A DNA stretch of 33,713 bases, taken from positions 1 to 33,713 of IMG/VR virus record IMGVR_UViG_3300035698_008689; one strand, 5' to 3'. A program made the position numbers and the translations under genes. Below the pieces are notes generated by a model that was not told the origin of the DNA, did not search any database, and saw only the letters and a list, made by a program, of their open reading frames with translations. Shown here piece after piece: positions 1 through 6,124 of the stretch (positions within the stretch are counted from its first letter, which is position 1; every line of letters starts with the position of its first letter). The stretch comes from a virus.

Positions 1-2
1 AA

Positions 3-308
3 TCATATAAATTACCAAATAAAAAGTTTAAGAAAAGATGGAATGATTTAAGTAGCGACGAAAAGAAACAATTGATCGCTTTACAACCAGATCTTGAAGG
101 CGATTTATATGAAAGTTATAAAGAAGCTGTAGATTCAAAAGGTAAACAAATCAAAGGTGGAGCTAAAGTTAAAATAATTTCAGGTCCAGATAAAGGTAAA
201 ACAGGTTTTGTATATCAACAAATGGACAACAAAATTAGAGTAACAAGTAAACCACAAACAGGATTAATTGGTTGGTTTGAGGGTAAAGATTTAGAACAAT
301 TAGAATAG
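3..308 (+). CDS. C-terminal part of a KOW-like domain protein (5' truncated)
   Basis: The frame is open from the left edge of the window and ends in TAG at 306-308, giving 101 visible residues. The first possible start inside the window, TTG at 72, has no ribosome binding site, so the gene most likely begins upstream. The visible end has a basic, helical-looking start (KKFKKRWNDLSSDEKKQ) and then a small beta domain with the spacing of a KOW/SH3-like motif (VKIISGPDKGKTGFV, later GWFEGKDL). KOW domains occur in ribosomal protein L24 and NusG and usually bind RNA or protein. Its place just before the head genes would fit the end of a portal or another head gene, but nothing visible proves that. 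Identity is open; that it is coding is clear. Confidence 0.7.
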   Translation, partial: SYKLPNKKFKKRWNDLSSDEKKQLIALQPDLEGDLYESYKEAVDSKGKQIKGGAKVKIISGPDKGKTGFVYQQMDNKIRVTSKPQTGLIGWFEGKDLEQLE

Positions 309-314
309 ATGTTG

Positions 315-337
315 GTTAAATAGATTAGATATTTAAC
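315..337 (+). other. Stem-loop after the first gene
   Basis: GTTAAATA (315-322) and TATTTAAC (330-337) form an 8-bp stem with a 7-nt loop. A competing pairing is possible between TAGATT (321-326) and AATCTA (342-347). No T-run follows, so it is not a typical terminator. It could mark the 3' end of the upstream transcript or be incidental in AT-rich DNA. Confidence 0.35.
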
Positions 338-350
338 TGACAATCTATTA

Positions 351-366
351 ATTATTTTTAAATATA
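351..366 (+). promoter_or_regulatory. Archaeal TATA-type promoter before the head operon
   Basis: The box ATTATTTTTAAATATA matches the element found before six other modules in this window. TATATAG follows about 29 nt after the box start (380-386), where the transcript would be expected to begin. Transcription from about 385 would give a leader of roughly 95 nt before the ATG at 482, containing the two hairpins listed below. Confidence 0.7.
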
Positions 367-397
367 ATTAAAATAATGTTATATAGATAGCTACCCA

Positions 398-423
398 CTC
401 ATAGTATTTGAAAATATTATGAG
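398..423 (+). promoter_or_regulatory. Leader hairpin 1
   Basis: CTCATAGTATT pairs with AATATTATGAG (one G-T wobble) to give an 11-bp stem closed by a 4-nt loop. It lies in the inferred 5' leader of the head operon, between the promoter and the first gene. Confidence 0.55.
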
Positions 424-432
424 TTTATTCCC

Positions 433-452
433 ACGGCGACTTCGGTCGCCGT
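433..452 (+). promoter_or_regulatory. Leader hairpin 2, GC-rich with a UUCG tetraloop
   Basis: ACGGCGAC-TTCG-GTCGCCGT is a perfect 8-bp stem closed by UUCG, one of the most stable RNA tetraloops. It is strikingly GC-rich for this AT-rich genome, has no T-tract after it, and ends 16 nt before the GGTGA ribosome binding site at 469-473. That position suggests a role in translation or mRNA stability rather than termination. Confidence 0.7.
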
Positions 453-481
453 CATCCTCTCCCACTATGGTGATTATGATT

Positions 482-847
482 ATGAATTATAAAGAGCGAC
501 TAAATATTTTGTTCGAAGGTACAACTTCCGCTAATTTGGATAAAATTAAAAATAAAAGATTTAATCATGGGCAATGTAAACAAGCTGCAGAGTTTGTAGC
601 AAGTGAAATCCCAGATTTTCATATTAAGAAATTAAACAAGGTCATGTTTGGTTTAGTAGACACTCATTATATTGCGACTGATGGCCAACTAGTTGCAGAT
701 TTAACTTTCCCTGATTATTATAAGCAATTGTCAGGTCGAAAGGATATTGATAAAAGTAAATTACAATGGTTCGATAGAAATAAGAATAATGTTATTTTTA
801 ATGGTCAAGATTATTTGGCTAATATTTATGAGAAGGTGAGATTATGA
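482..847 (+). CDS. Small protein with possible Cys-His-Asp (papain/transglutaminase-like) triad and MNYKERLN N-terminus
   Basis: This encodes 121 aa. The frame extends up to an ATG at 419, but ATG 482 is chosen: GGTGA lies at 469-473, the upstream codons encode the leader hairpins as low-complexity sequence, and the protein then starts MNYKERLN, exactly like the gene at 17213. C32 (HGQCKQAAEF), H62 (DTHYIATDG) and D73 (LVADLT) have the order and spacing of a papain-like or transglutaminase-like active site. The HY..DG..vaDlT pattern resembles small cysteine-peptidase-fold proteins, but I cannot name a family. It overlaps the prohead protease gene by 4 nt, so it is probably co-expressed with head assembly genes and may be packaged in the head. 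The enzymatic role is inference. Confidence 0.75.
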   Translation: MNYKERLNILFEGTTSANLDKIKNKRFNHGQCKQAAEFVASEIPDFHIKKLNKVMFGLVDTHYIATDGQLVADLTFPDYYKQLSGRKDIDKSKLQWFDRNKNNVIFNGQDYLANIYEKVRL

Positions 848-1491
848 AAGAAATACATAATTTAAACGAAGTATGGACACCAGCAGAAAAGCCTTTTGTT
901 TTTCAAGAAAGTGTCGATCCCAAGAGTGGAAAAAGACAATTCTTAATGAATGGGATAATGCTTCCGTTTGGAAAGATTAGTAGGAATGGAGTATTATATA
1001 ACAAAGAAAGTGTAAAAGAAAAATGTGGAAACTTAGTAGGCAGACCACTTATGTATAATCATATCACAGAAGGACAATCATTACCACTTGGGCACTTCAC
1101 AAAAAGTTGGTGTGATGAAAACTTTTGGTATTATGAAGCAGATGTAGATCCTCAAGAAACCGTTTACATAAGCAAGATGGAAAGAGGGGATGTAAGACAT
1201 GTTTCTATACAGCTTAAACCATCGAAGGCAATAGAAAGAGTGTCAGAAGATAACAAATCTTATATCGAAGCATTTGTTGAGGACATAATTGAAGGAAGTG
1301 TAGTACCGGCTCCTGGTTTCTTAGATACTACAATTAAATTCGCAGAAGCATTCAATAAAGAAGACATAAACACAAAAACCGCAGATGGCGCAATTGCACC
1401 AAGCAAAATTGTTGATAAAGAACTAGAAGATGAAGTTGAAGAACTTCTGAAAAATGTAGACGAAGAGGAATTGGAAGAGATTTTTAAATAA
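844..1491 (+). CDS. Prohead (capsid maturation) protease
   Basis: This 215-aa protein fits phage prohead proteases, which digest the scaffold and trim head proteins before DNA packaging. The candidate catalytic residues lie in the usual contexts: H73 in PLMYNHITEG, S121 in DVRHVSIQLKPS, and the following segment EDIIEGSVVPAPG (E150), which is very typical of the family. The C-terminal 40 residues are acidic and probably outside the catalytic fold. It starts at ATG 844 behind AAGGTGAG and overlaps the previous gene by 4 nt. A scaffold gene and the major capsid gene follow, the classic protease-scaffold-capsid order. Family assignment is confident; the exact catalytic set is inferred from motif position. 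Confidence 0.88.
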   Translation: MKEIHNLNEVWTPAEKPFVFQESVDPKSGKRQFLMNGIMLPFGKISRNGVLYNKESVKEKCGNLVGRPLMYNHITEGQSLPLGHFTKSWCDENFWYYEADVDPQETVYISKMERGDVRHVSIQLKPSKAIERVSEDNKSYIEAFVEDIIEGSVVPAPGFLDTTIKFAEAFNKEDINTKTADGAIAPSKIVDKELEDEVEELLKNVDEEELEEIFK

Positions 1492-1506
1492 TTATTTTTA
1501 AATATA
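1491..1506 (+). promoter_or_regulatory. Archaeal TATA-type promoter before scaffold and capsid genes
   Basis: The box ATTATTTTTAAATATA is identical to that at 351-366. TATATAG (1524-1530) follows 33 nt after the box start and runs directly into the GGTGA site of the scaffold gene, so the transcript should have a very short leader. The box begins at the last base of the protease stop codon. Confidence 0.7.
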
Positions 1507-1539
1507 AAATTGAATTATATAAATATATAGGTGATATTT

Positions 1540-2136
1540 ATGAGTAAAACACACAAAGAGAAATTGATTAATATCATAAACGAGAATAAAGCATTGAAGG
1601 AGGAGCTTGAAATGACTAAGAAAGAGCAAAACGTTGCAGATCAAGATGTCCAAACAAAGCCAAAAGACGTTGAGGTAAAACCGGTTGATGGTGCAGACGA
1701 TCAACCTGACGCAGCTTCACAAGACGATTTAGCGGCAAAACAAGGAAACACAAAGATTGAGCAAGCAGACGCTGAAGAAGAGCCAGAGGACGAAAAGGAT
1801 GAGAAGCCTATTGAAGAATCTGAAGAACCGGAAGAGCCTGAAATTGAAGAAGAAGAACTTGAAGAAGAAGAACCAGAAGAAATGACAGAAGAAGTTTCTG
1901 ACATTGAAAAAATGGTTTCTATTATCGAAGAAATGAAAGCAGCTTTCGATGCATTGAAATCAAGAGTTGACAACATGGATAATAAGGAATCTGTTGACGG
2001 TGAAGAAGAGGAAGAAGAAGAACCTGTACCACCAGTAACAGAGAGCATTAAATTCAGCCAAGTTTTCAAAGAAGGAACAACTAAAGTAGATAATACTAAA
2101 GCTTTTAAAAAATTAGCAAGAAAAATCATATATTAA
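1540..2136 (+). CDS. Acidic capsid scaffolding protein
   Basis: This 198-aa protein sits between protease and major capsid genes, where the scaffold is normally encoded. ATG 1540 is chosen over the in-frame GTG at 1531 because that GTG is part of the GGTGA site itself. The N-terminus (about 1-30) is helical and coiled-coil-like. Residues about 65-120 are dominated by Glu, Asp, Pro and Ser. A second helical stretch follows at about 125-150, and the C-terminus is basic (KAFKKLARKIIY), as in scaffolds whose last helix binds the capsid protein. An in-frame ATG at 1612 has its own GGAGG, so a shorter form may be made. The role is assigned from position and composition, because scaffold sequences diverge quickly. 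Confidence 0.75.
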   Translation: MSKTHKEKLINIINENKALKEELEMTKKEQNVADQDVQTKPKDVEVKPVDGADDQPDAASQDDLAAKQGNTKIEQADAEEEPEDEKDEKPIEESEEPEEPEIEEEELEEEEPEEMTEEVSDIEKMVSIIEEMKAAFDALKSRVDNMDNKESVDGEEEEEEEPVPPVTESIKFSQVFKEGTTKVDNTKAFKKLARKIIY

Positions 2137-2151
2137 TGAGGTGAACATGAA

Positions 2152-3162
2152 ATGAGCAAATTCAAAGTAACACAGTATAAAGAACCTTCATTTTCCAGAT
2201 TAGCACCACAAGGATCCAATGACTTATCCTCACAAGTAGGAAAGGCATTATACGAATCTTTTAAAGCTAAGGAAAACGGAGCAGCATTATTAAGAGAGAA
2301 GTTTGGAGAAACATTCCAAGAAGACATTAACACAACCACAGGTGCTGGAGCATATACAACTATGTTATCAACAGTTTTATACAGCGCAGCAATCGAAAAC
2401 ATTTCAGACATTATGGAATTAGTTTTTATTAACGAAGACCTAATGAACGGAAGCGGTTTCGGAGCTTACCAAATACCAAGATTACTACCAACAGTAGCTG
2501 TTGAAGTTTCTGAAGGAAAAGTAATTAACTATTTTGACGAAGGTGTAGATTCAGTAACAGTAACATCTAGAAAAGTTGTAGCTGGAACAGCAATCACATG
2601 GGAAATCATCAAAAGAGGTATGAATGACTTTGTAAGATTTGTTTTACAAAACGCAGCTGATGCAGTAACAAGAAAGATTGCAACAGACATTGTAAACGGA
2701 TTAGCAGCAGGTACAGGAAATACACAGACCGGTGGAACATCATACGATAATATTATCGACGCTAGAGCAAAAGTTCAAGGTGCAACATACACAAACGGAA
2801 CACCATACGGATTTTTAGTTTCACACTTAGTTCTAAACACAGATGAAATGGCAGTTTTACAAAAAACAACCGATTGGAAGAACCACGTTTATTATGCTAA
2901 CGCTAGACCTGGACAAGATTTCGTTGTAGACAGACCAGCATTAATGTTCGGAAACGCAAAGATTGTAGAAACACCATTCTTAACAGCAGCTAAATATCTT
3001 GTATTAGATTGTAAGAAAGCAGCAATGTTAGTTAAGGAATCAGACATGGAAACTTTCGAAGGTGCATTACCAGGAAGACCATACGACAGAGAAATCGTTG
3101 CTTTAATGAGTTACGTATTAGCAGTAATTTATCCAAAAGCAATTTGTATTGGGACAGCTTAA
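2152..3162 (+). CDS. Major capsid protein (HK97 fold)
   Basis: This 336-aa protein is called the major capsid protein from its place after protease and scaffold, its length and its layout. The N-terminal ~60 residues look helical. A long central part carries the alternating strands and helices of an HK97-type shell protein (DIMELVFINEDLM, VTSRKVVAGTAITWE, FVRFVLQNAADAVTRKIATD). A late segment, ADGxP-like in position (LMFGNAKIVETPF), precedes LVLDCKKAAMLVKESD. ATG 2152 lies 7 nt after GAGGTGA. An ATG at 2147 is only 2 nt from that site and reads ATG AAA TGA. Codon choice is uniform (ACA, GCA, GGA), as in the sheath and tube genes, which fits high expression. A hairpin with a T-tract follows. 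Confidence 0.85.
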   Translation: MSKFKVTQYKEPSFSRLAPQGSNDLSSQVGKALYESFKAKENGAALLREKFGETFQEDINTTTGAGAYTTMLSTVLYSAAIENISDIMELVFINEDLMNGSGFGAYQIPRLLPTVAVEVSEGKVINYFDEGVDSVTVTSRKVVAGTAITWEIIKRGMNDFVRFVLQNAADAVTRKIATDIVNGLAAGTGNTQTGGTSYDNIIDARAKVQGATYTNGTPYGFLVSHLVLNTDEMAVLQKTTDWKNHVYYANARPGQDFVVDRPALMFGNAKIVETPFLTAAKYLVLDCKKAAMLVKESDMETFEGALPGRPYDREIVALMSYVLAVIYPKAICIGTA

Positions 3163-3182
3163 TTTAATTAAGCTCCCTTTTT
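3151..3182 (+). terminator. Hairpin plus T-tract after the capsid gene
   Basis: AGCTTAAT (3156-3163) and ATTAAGCT (3167-3174) form an 8-bp stem with loop TTA. It can extend across a 2-nt bulge through GGG (3151-3153) with CCC (3175-3177). Five T residues follow. The structure overlaps the capsid stop codon. It may terminate partially or stabilise the 3' end of the capsid mRNA. Confidence 0.65.
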
Positions 3183-3201
3183 AAATAAGAGGTGAAAATA
3201 T

Positions 3202-3486
3202 ATGGCAGATGTAAACACAAGCGTATTTACCGTATTACAAGGTTACGCAGGATTAAAAGCAGCATACATTGAAGTTTCAGCAATGGACTCAACAGACGTA
3301 CTAAAGTTTGTTACAGCAGAAAGAGTAGAGAATGTTAAACATATGAACTTAGTTGAAGAAAATAATTCAACAGGTAGTTTACTAATGAGCTTTTCAGTAA
3401 CAGGTACAGACATGAATGAATTAACACTGAAAACAGCAGCAAAAACAGCAATCAAAGTTTCAGGAATAATTTATTACGTAGGTTAA
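3202..3486 (+). CDS. Probable capsid decoration/auxiliary head protein
   Basis: This encodes 94 aa starting at ATG 3202 behind GAGGTGA. The protein is mostly predicted beta (YIEVSAMDSTDVLKFV, SLLMSFSVTGTDM, IKVSGIIYYVG), with no signal peptide or membrane segment. Being small and directly after the major capsid gene, with the same ACA/GCA/GGA codon style and its own hairpin plus T-tract, it probably makes an abundant head protein such as a decoration or cement protein. I do not recognise a family motif; the role is inferred from position and apparent expression. Confidence 0.6.
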   Translation: MADVNTSVFTVLQGYAGLKAAYIEVSAMDSTDVLKFVTAERVENVKHMNLVEENNSTGSLLMSFSVTGTDMNELTLKTAAKTAIKVSGIIYYVG

Positions 3487-3511
3487 GTAAGTTCGCTTAC
3501 TTACCTTTTTT
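3481..3511 (+). terminator. Strong hairpin with UUCG loop plus T6
   Basis: TAAGTAAG and CTTACTTA flank a TTCG loop, with GG/CC pairing outside one bulged T, so the stem spans 3481-3505. Six T residues follow directly (3506-3511). The stop codon (3484-3486) lies inside the left arm. This is the most terminator-like element in the window. Confidence 0.8.
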
Positions 3512-3544
3512 ATTTATAAAAAAATCTGAGATGGAGGAATTAAT

Positions 3545-3898
3545 ATGAGAGTAAGAATCAAAGAATCATATAGTGGTTGGTATTGGGATAGTTCCAATGG
3601 AGTAACAATCAGAAAAGATAATAGAGCAGGTGTTGAAGTTTTGAGAGAAAACCAATTCGTTCATCATGCATTAACACAGAATATTTTAGAAATAGTTCCA
3701 GAAGTAATTCACAAGAAAGAGATGAAGAAAATGGATATTGATAAAGAAGAACCTAAGATAGAAGAAATCAAAGAAGAACCAAAGGCTGAAGAAGAAATAA
3801 TCACAGATAAAGTAGACCTTAAAGAATCTATCAAGGAAGTTGTTACACCAAACAACAAAGTTAAAAAAAAAATAAAAGGTAACAAAAAATGGAATTAA
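3545..3898 (+). CDS. Unknown head-region protein with charged tail
   Basis: This encodes 117 aa, with ATG 3545 preceded by GGAGG, a stronger site than most here. Residues 1-55 look like a compact beta domain rich in aromatics (SYSGWYWDSSNGVTIRKDNR). Residues 56-117 are a disordered, alternating Glu/Lys tail ending in a poly-Lys patch (KVKKKIKGNKK). The next gene overlaps its end by 10 nt. I do not recognise the family. Position after the capsid genes suggests a head completion or minor head role. A TTTATTTATAAA stretch just upstream (about 3510-3521) could be a weak promoter but lacks the AATTAT element. Confidence 0.6.
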   Translation: MRVRIKESYSGWYWDSSNGVTIRKDNRAGVEVLRENQFVHHALTQNILEIVPEVIHKKEMKKMDIDKEEPKIEEIKEEPKAEEEIITDKVDLKESIKEVVTPNNKVKKKIKGNKKWN

Positions 3899-4209
3899 CT
3901 ATCGTTGATCCAGTCGTCAAAAGGATATCTTTTGACACTTTCAAAAAGTTCTTTGTTGCGCCATTGAAGGCGAACACAACAAATTACAATGAGTTATTTT
4001 ACAAAAAATTAAAAGATGGTTTAGAAATATCATTTTGTTCTAGTTGTTTTATTGTTATTTGTTTTGTATCATACCAAGAAATCGTTAATCAATACAAGGA
4101 TTTATCTCCAAATGACGCAGCTGGCGAATTAGTTCCAGAAGAAGATAATTTATTGATTGCTAAATTCTATATGGACTTCCTAATGAACCGAGCAATAATC
4201 ACAGAATAA
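3889..4209 (+). CDS. Unknown small protein, head region
   Basis: This encodes 106 aa. ATG 3889 overlaps the end of the previous gene, so the two are probably translationally coupled. The protein has a hydrophobic, Cys-containing stretch at about 49-62 (FCSSCFIVICFVSYQ) followed by a helical C-terminus (LLIAKFYMDFLMNRAI). The hydrophobic stretch is short for a membrane span and may instead be a buried strand. I recognise no motif; an adaptor or connector role is possible from the location but not shown. Confidence 0.55.
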   Translation: MELTIVDPVVKRISFDTFKKFFVAPLKANTTNYNELFYKKLKDGLEISFCSSCFIVICFVSYQEIVNQYKDLSPNDAAGELVPEEDNLLIAKFYMDFLMNRAIITE

Positions 4210-4224
4210 TTATTTTTATATATA
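4209..4224 (+). promoter_or_regulatory. Archaeal TATA-type promoter before the fibre cluster
   Basis: ATTATTTTTATATATA begins at the last base of the preceding stop codon. TATATAG follows at 4241-4247, 32 nt after the box start. It resembles the boxes at 351 and 1491 and drives the fibre-like genes beginning at 4256. Confidence 0.65.
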
Positions 4225-4255
4225 TCTTTTTCTTTTATTATATATAGTGATATAA

Positions 4256-4627
4256 TTGGCAACGGTATTGACTGATAGAAAAGGACTACGATTTGTAGAT
4301 ACAAGAGTTCGTTCAGATGGATTGAGTGCATTAATAGTAGATGCTCAAGTATCAGCGACAGATCTTGATATTCGCGATTTAATGGAATCGCAAGATAGTG
4401 TTAAGATCGGAAACGATAGCAAATTCTTAATTATTAATGCAGATGGTTCTGTTAATGCAATTAATACCGCAAGCTTAATACCGAAAAAGTTTGATGATGT
4501 TCATATTGATTATGTAAACGGGAATCCCGTTACTGTAATTTACAAATCCTCGACAGTTGTAGTTGCAACATTAACATTAATTTACAATGTCGATGGAAAT
4601 ATAACCGATGTGAGAAGGGGCGATTAG
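4256..4627 (+). CDS. Fibre-type structural protein with LDIRDL repeat
   Basis: This encodes 123 aa from a TTG start at 4256, with GTGA 5 nt upstream and no ATG nearby. The middle carries SATDLDIRDLMESQDSVKI, a repeat common in phage fibre and baseplate-associated proteins and found again in the gene at 6121. The C-terminus (NPVTVIYKSSTVVVATLTLI) is a beta-hairpin module typical of fibre proteins. The next frame follows the TAG stop without a gap, in the same phase. Placement between capsid and neck genes suggests a head fibre or collar component rather than a tail fibre, but that is inference. Confidence 0.65.
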   Translation: MATVLTDRKGLRFVDTRVRSDGLSALIVDAQVSATDLDIRDLMESQDSVKIGNDSKFLIINADGSVNAINTASLIPKKFDDVHIDYVNGNPVTVIYKSSTVVVATLTLIYNVDGNITDVRRGD

Positions 4628-6124
4628 ATAGCTAAAAAATTAACATTTAATCCATTCACTGGTAATTTTGATTATATTCTCGATTTAGAAAATCCATTAC
4701 AATATAAAGGTGGAATTGCAATCGCTGCAGACTTCCCATTAGTCGGAGTTGCTGATGTTGGTTGGTTTTATACTGTTACTGCAAGTGTAACCGATCCAGT
4801 CACAAGCCAAAGTTTTATCGCATACGATGAAATCTCATGGGGTGGAAGTTCTTGGATATTGATGGGAAACATATCTAATTTTTATACAAAGACTGAATCC
4901 GATGCAAGATATGTGCAATTTACCACAGCAAATTATGTGACACTTACCAACGGAAGCGACGGTAGTTCATTACATAATCACAATTCTATTTATTATACTG
5001 AAACCGAGCTAGACGCTGGTCAACTAGATAACCGTTATTATACAGAAACAGAGCTAGACGCTGGTCAACTAGATAACCGTTATTATACAGAAACAGAAAT
5101 TGACGCAGATTTTGTTCCATATACAGGAGCAACAGGCAATATAGATTTAGGTACTTACGATATAGTAACTACAGGAAACATTAAAGACCAGATTAATGTT
5201 TTGACAAAGATTAATGATTATTCAGCTGACAAGGACGACGAGGTCATTCTTGCAAACGCAATTTCTAATGATATAATAATTGATTTGCCTTCGGTAGCGA
5301 CTGCGACCAATAAAGAAATAAATGTAAAGAAAACAGATTCCTCTATTAACACAGTCACTCTTAGAGGTCAGACTCTTGGTCTTTCAACAGGGTTAATAGG
5401 TAACTGGAGATTCAACGAATCTAGTTGGAACGGTACAGCTGGAGAAGTCAAAGACAATACATCCTTTGGTAATGACGGTGTTGCAGAAGGTTCAACCATT
5501 ACAACAGGTAAGCTTGGTAATGCAGGACAGTTTTCTGCCAATAGAGTTTTGATTAATGGTTTAGAGCAGATTTCTACGGTTTCAATTTCGTTATGGATGA
5601 ATCTTCCTTCACAAAATAATGATAACTGTCTTTTTGAGTATGTTGCTGCCGACGGAACATTAAGAGGAGTATATACCTACTATAATAGATTATGGTTCAG
5701 TTTCCCCAGCTTCTATCAATATGGTGGTGTTGAGGTTGTTAATGATGGTACATGGCATCACATTGTATATACCTATGACGCAGACACAGATACTGCTCAA
5801 GGATATGTAGACGGTGTAGCACAGACTATGCGTTCCAGGAGTGCTTTTTCTGGTATAAGCCCTGCTTTTGCAGGTTATGTAGTAGTCGGTAGTTCAATAA
5901 AATCAGGATCTTACTACATCAGGAACGGTAAGGTTGACGAGGTCGCTATATGGAACAGAATAATAACCCAAACAGAGATAACCCAGTTATATAACGGAAG
6001 TACAGGAACAGAGATAAACACTTCCGACCGAGAAAAGATCGACGGCGAGAACTCGCAAACTTTAGACAATCAATACGATAGTGTAACATTATTGAGCGAC
6101 GGAACATATTGGTGGATATTATGA
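4628..6124 (+). CDS. Fibre/adhesin with LamG-like (concanavalin-type) domain; AUA start
   Basis: This encodes 498 aa. There is no ATG, GTG or TTG in frame before 4856. The frame opens with ATA at 4628, 4 nt after GGGGCGA, and the product begins (M)AKKLTFNPFTGNFDY, a natural phage-fibre N-terminus; starting at 4859 would remove a folded domain. Order: N-terminal module with YKGGIAIAADFP and WGGSSWILMG (1-80), shaft with FYTKTESDARY (about 82-95), HNH histidines, a tandem 15-residue repeat YTETELDAGQLDNRY (about 122-155), then a LamG-like jelly roll at about 254-458 (IGNWRFNES, DGTWHHIVYTYD, GKVDEVAIWNR). LamG domains bind carbohydrates or proteins, so this may be a host-surface or particle-attachment adhesin. 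UAG read-through from the upstream gene is the alternative to an AUA start. Confidence 0.78.
   Translation: MAKKLTFNPFTGNFDYILDLENPLQYKGGIAIAADFPLVGVADVGWFYTVTASVTDPVTSQSFIAYDEISWGGSSWILMGNISNFYTKTESDARYVQFTTANYVTLTNGSDGSSLHNHNSIYYTETELDAGQLDNRYYTETELDAGQLDNRYYTETEIDADFVPYTGATGNIDLGTYDIVTTGNIKDQINVLTKINDYSADKDDEVILANAISNDIIIDLPSVATATNKEINVKKTDSSINTVTLRGQTLGLSTGLIGNWRFNESSWNGTAGEVKDNTSFGNDGVAEGSTITTGKLGNAGQFSANRVLINGLEQISTVSISLWMNLPSQNNDNCLFEYVAADGTLRGVYTYYNRLWFSFPSFYQYGGVEVVNDGTWHHIVYTYDADTDTAQGYVDGVAQTMRSRSAFSGISPAFAGYVVVGSSIKSGSYYIRNGKVDEVAIWNRIITQTEITQLYNGSTGTEINTSDREKIDGENSQTLDNQYDSVTLLSDGTYWWIL
4991..5097 (+). repeat. 45-bp tandem repeat in the fibre shaft
   Basis: Two nearly identical 45-bp units (4991-5035 and 5036-5080) are followed by a partial third unit. 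The core GAGCTAGACGCTGGTCAACT is identical in both. The repeat keeps the frame and encodes 15 residues (YYTETELDAGQLDNR), consistent with a shaft that can lengthen or shorten by unit slippage. Confidence 0.85.

Noticed and set aside
385-481. tRNA gene in the hairpin-rich leader
   Set aside because: No acceptor stem, T-arm consensus or anticodon arm can be assembled around the two hairpins.
419-481. Extended N-terminus of the 482 gene from ATG 419
   Set aside because: That ATG sits in hairpin 1, has no ribosome binding site, and the added residues are the translated leader hairpin; the protein match to the 17213 gene begins at 482.
1701-2129. Long antisense reading frame opposite the scaffold
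   Set aside because: Its Ser-rich product mirrors the GAA/GAG-rich scaffold codons; no start signals or homology cues.
2147-2155. Two-codon minicistron ATG AAA TGA before the capsid gene
   Set aside because: The ATG is only 2 nt from the ribosome binding site while the capsid ATG at 2152 has normal spacing; it looks incidental.
4625-4627. UAG as a pyrrolysine codon
   Set aside because: TAG ends many genes here at proper boundaries followed by new starts, so genome-wide recoding is improbable. Local read-through at this single site remains listed as an alternative.
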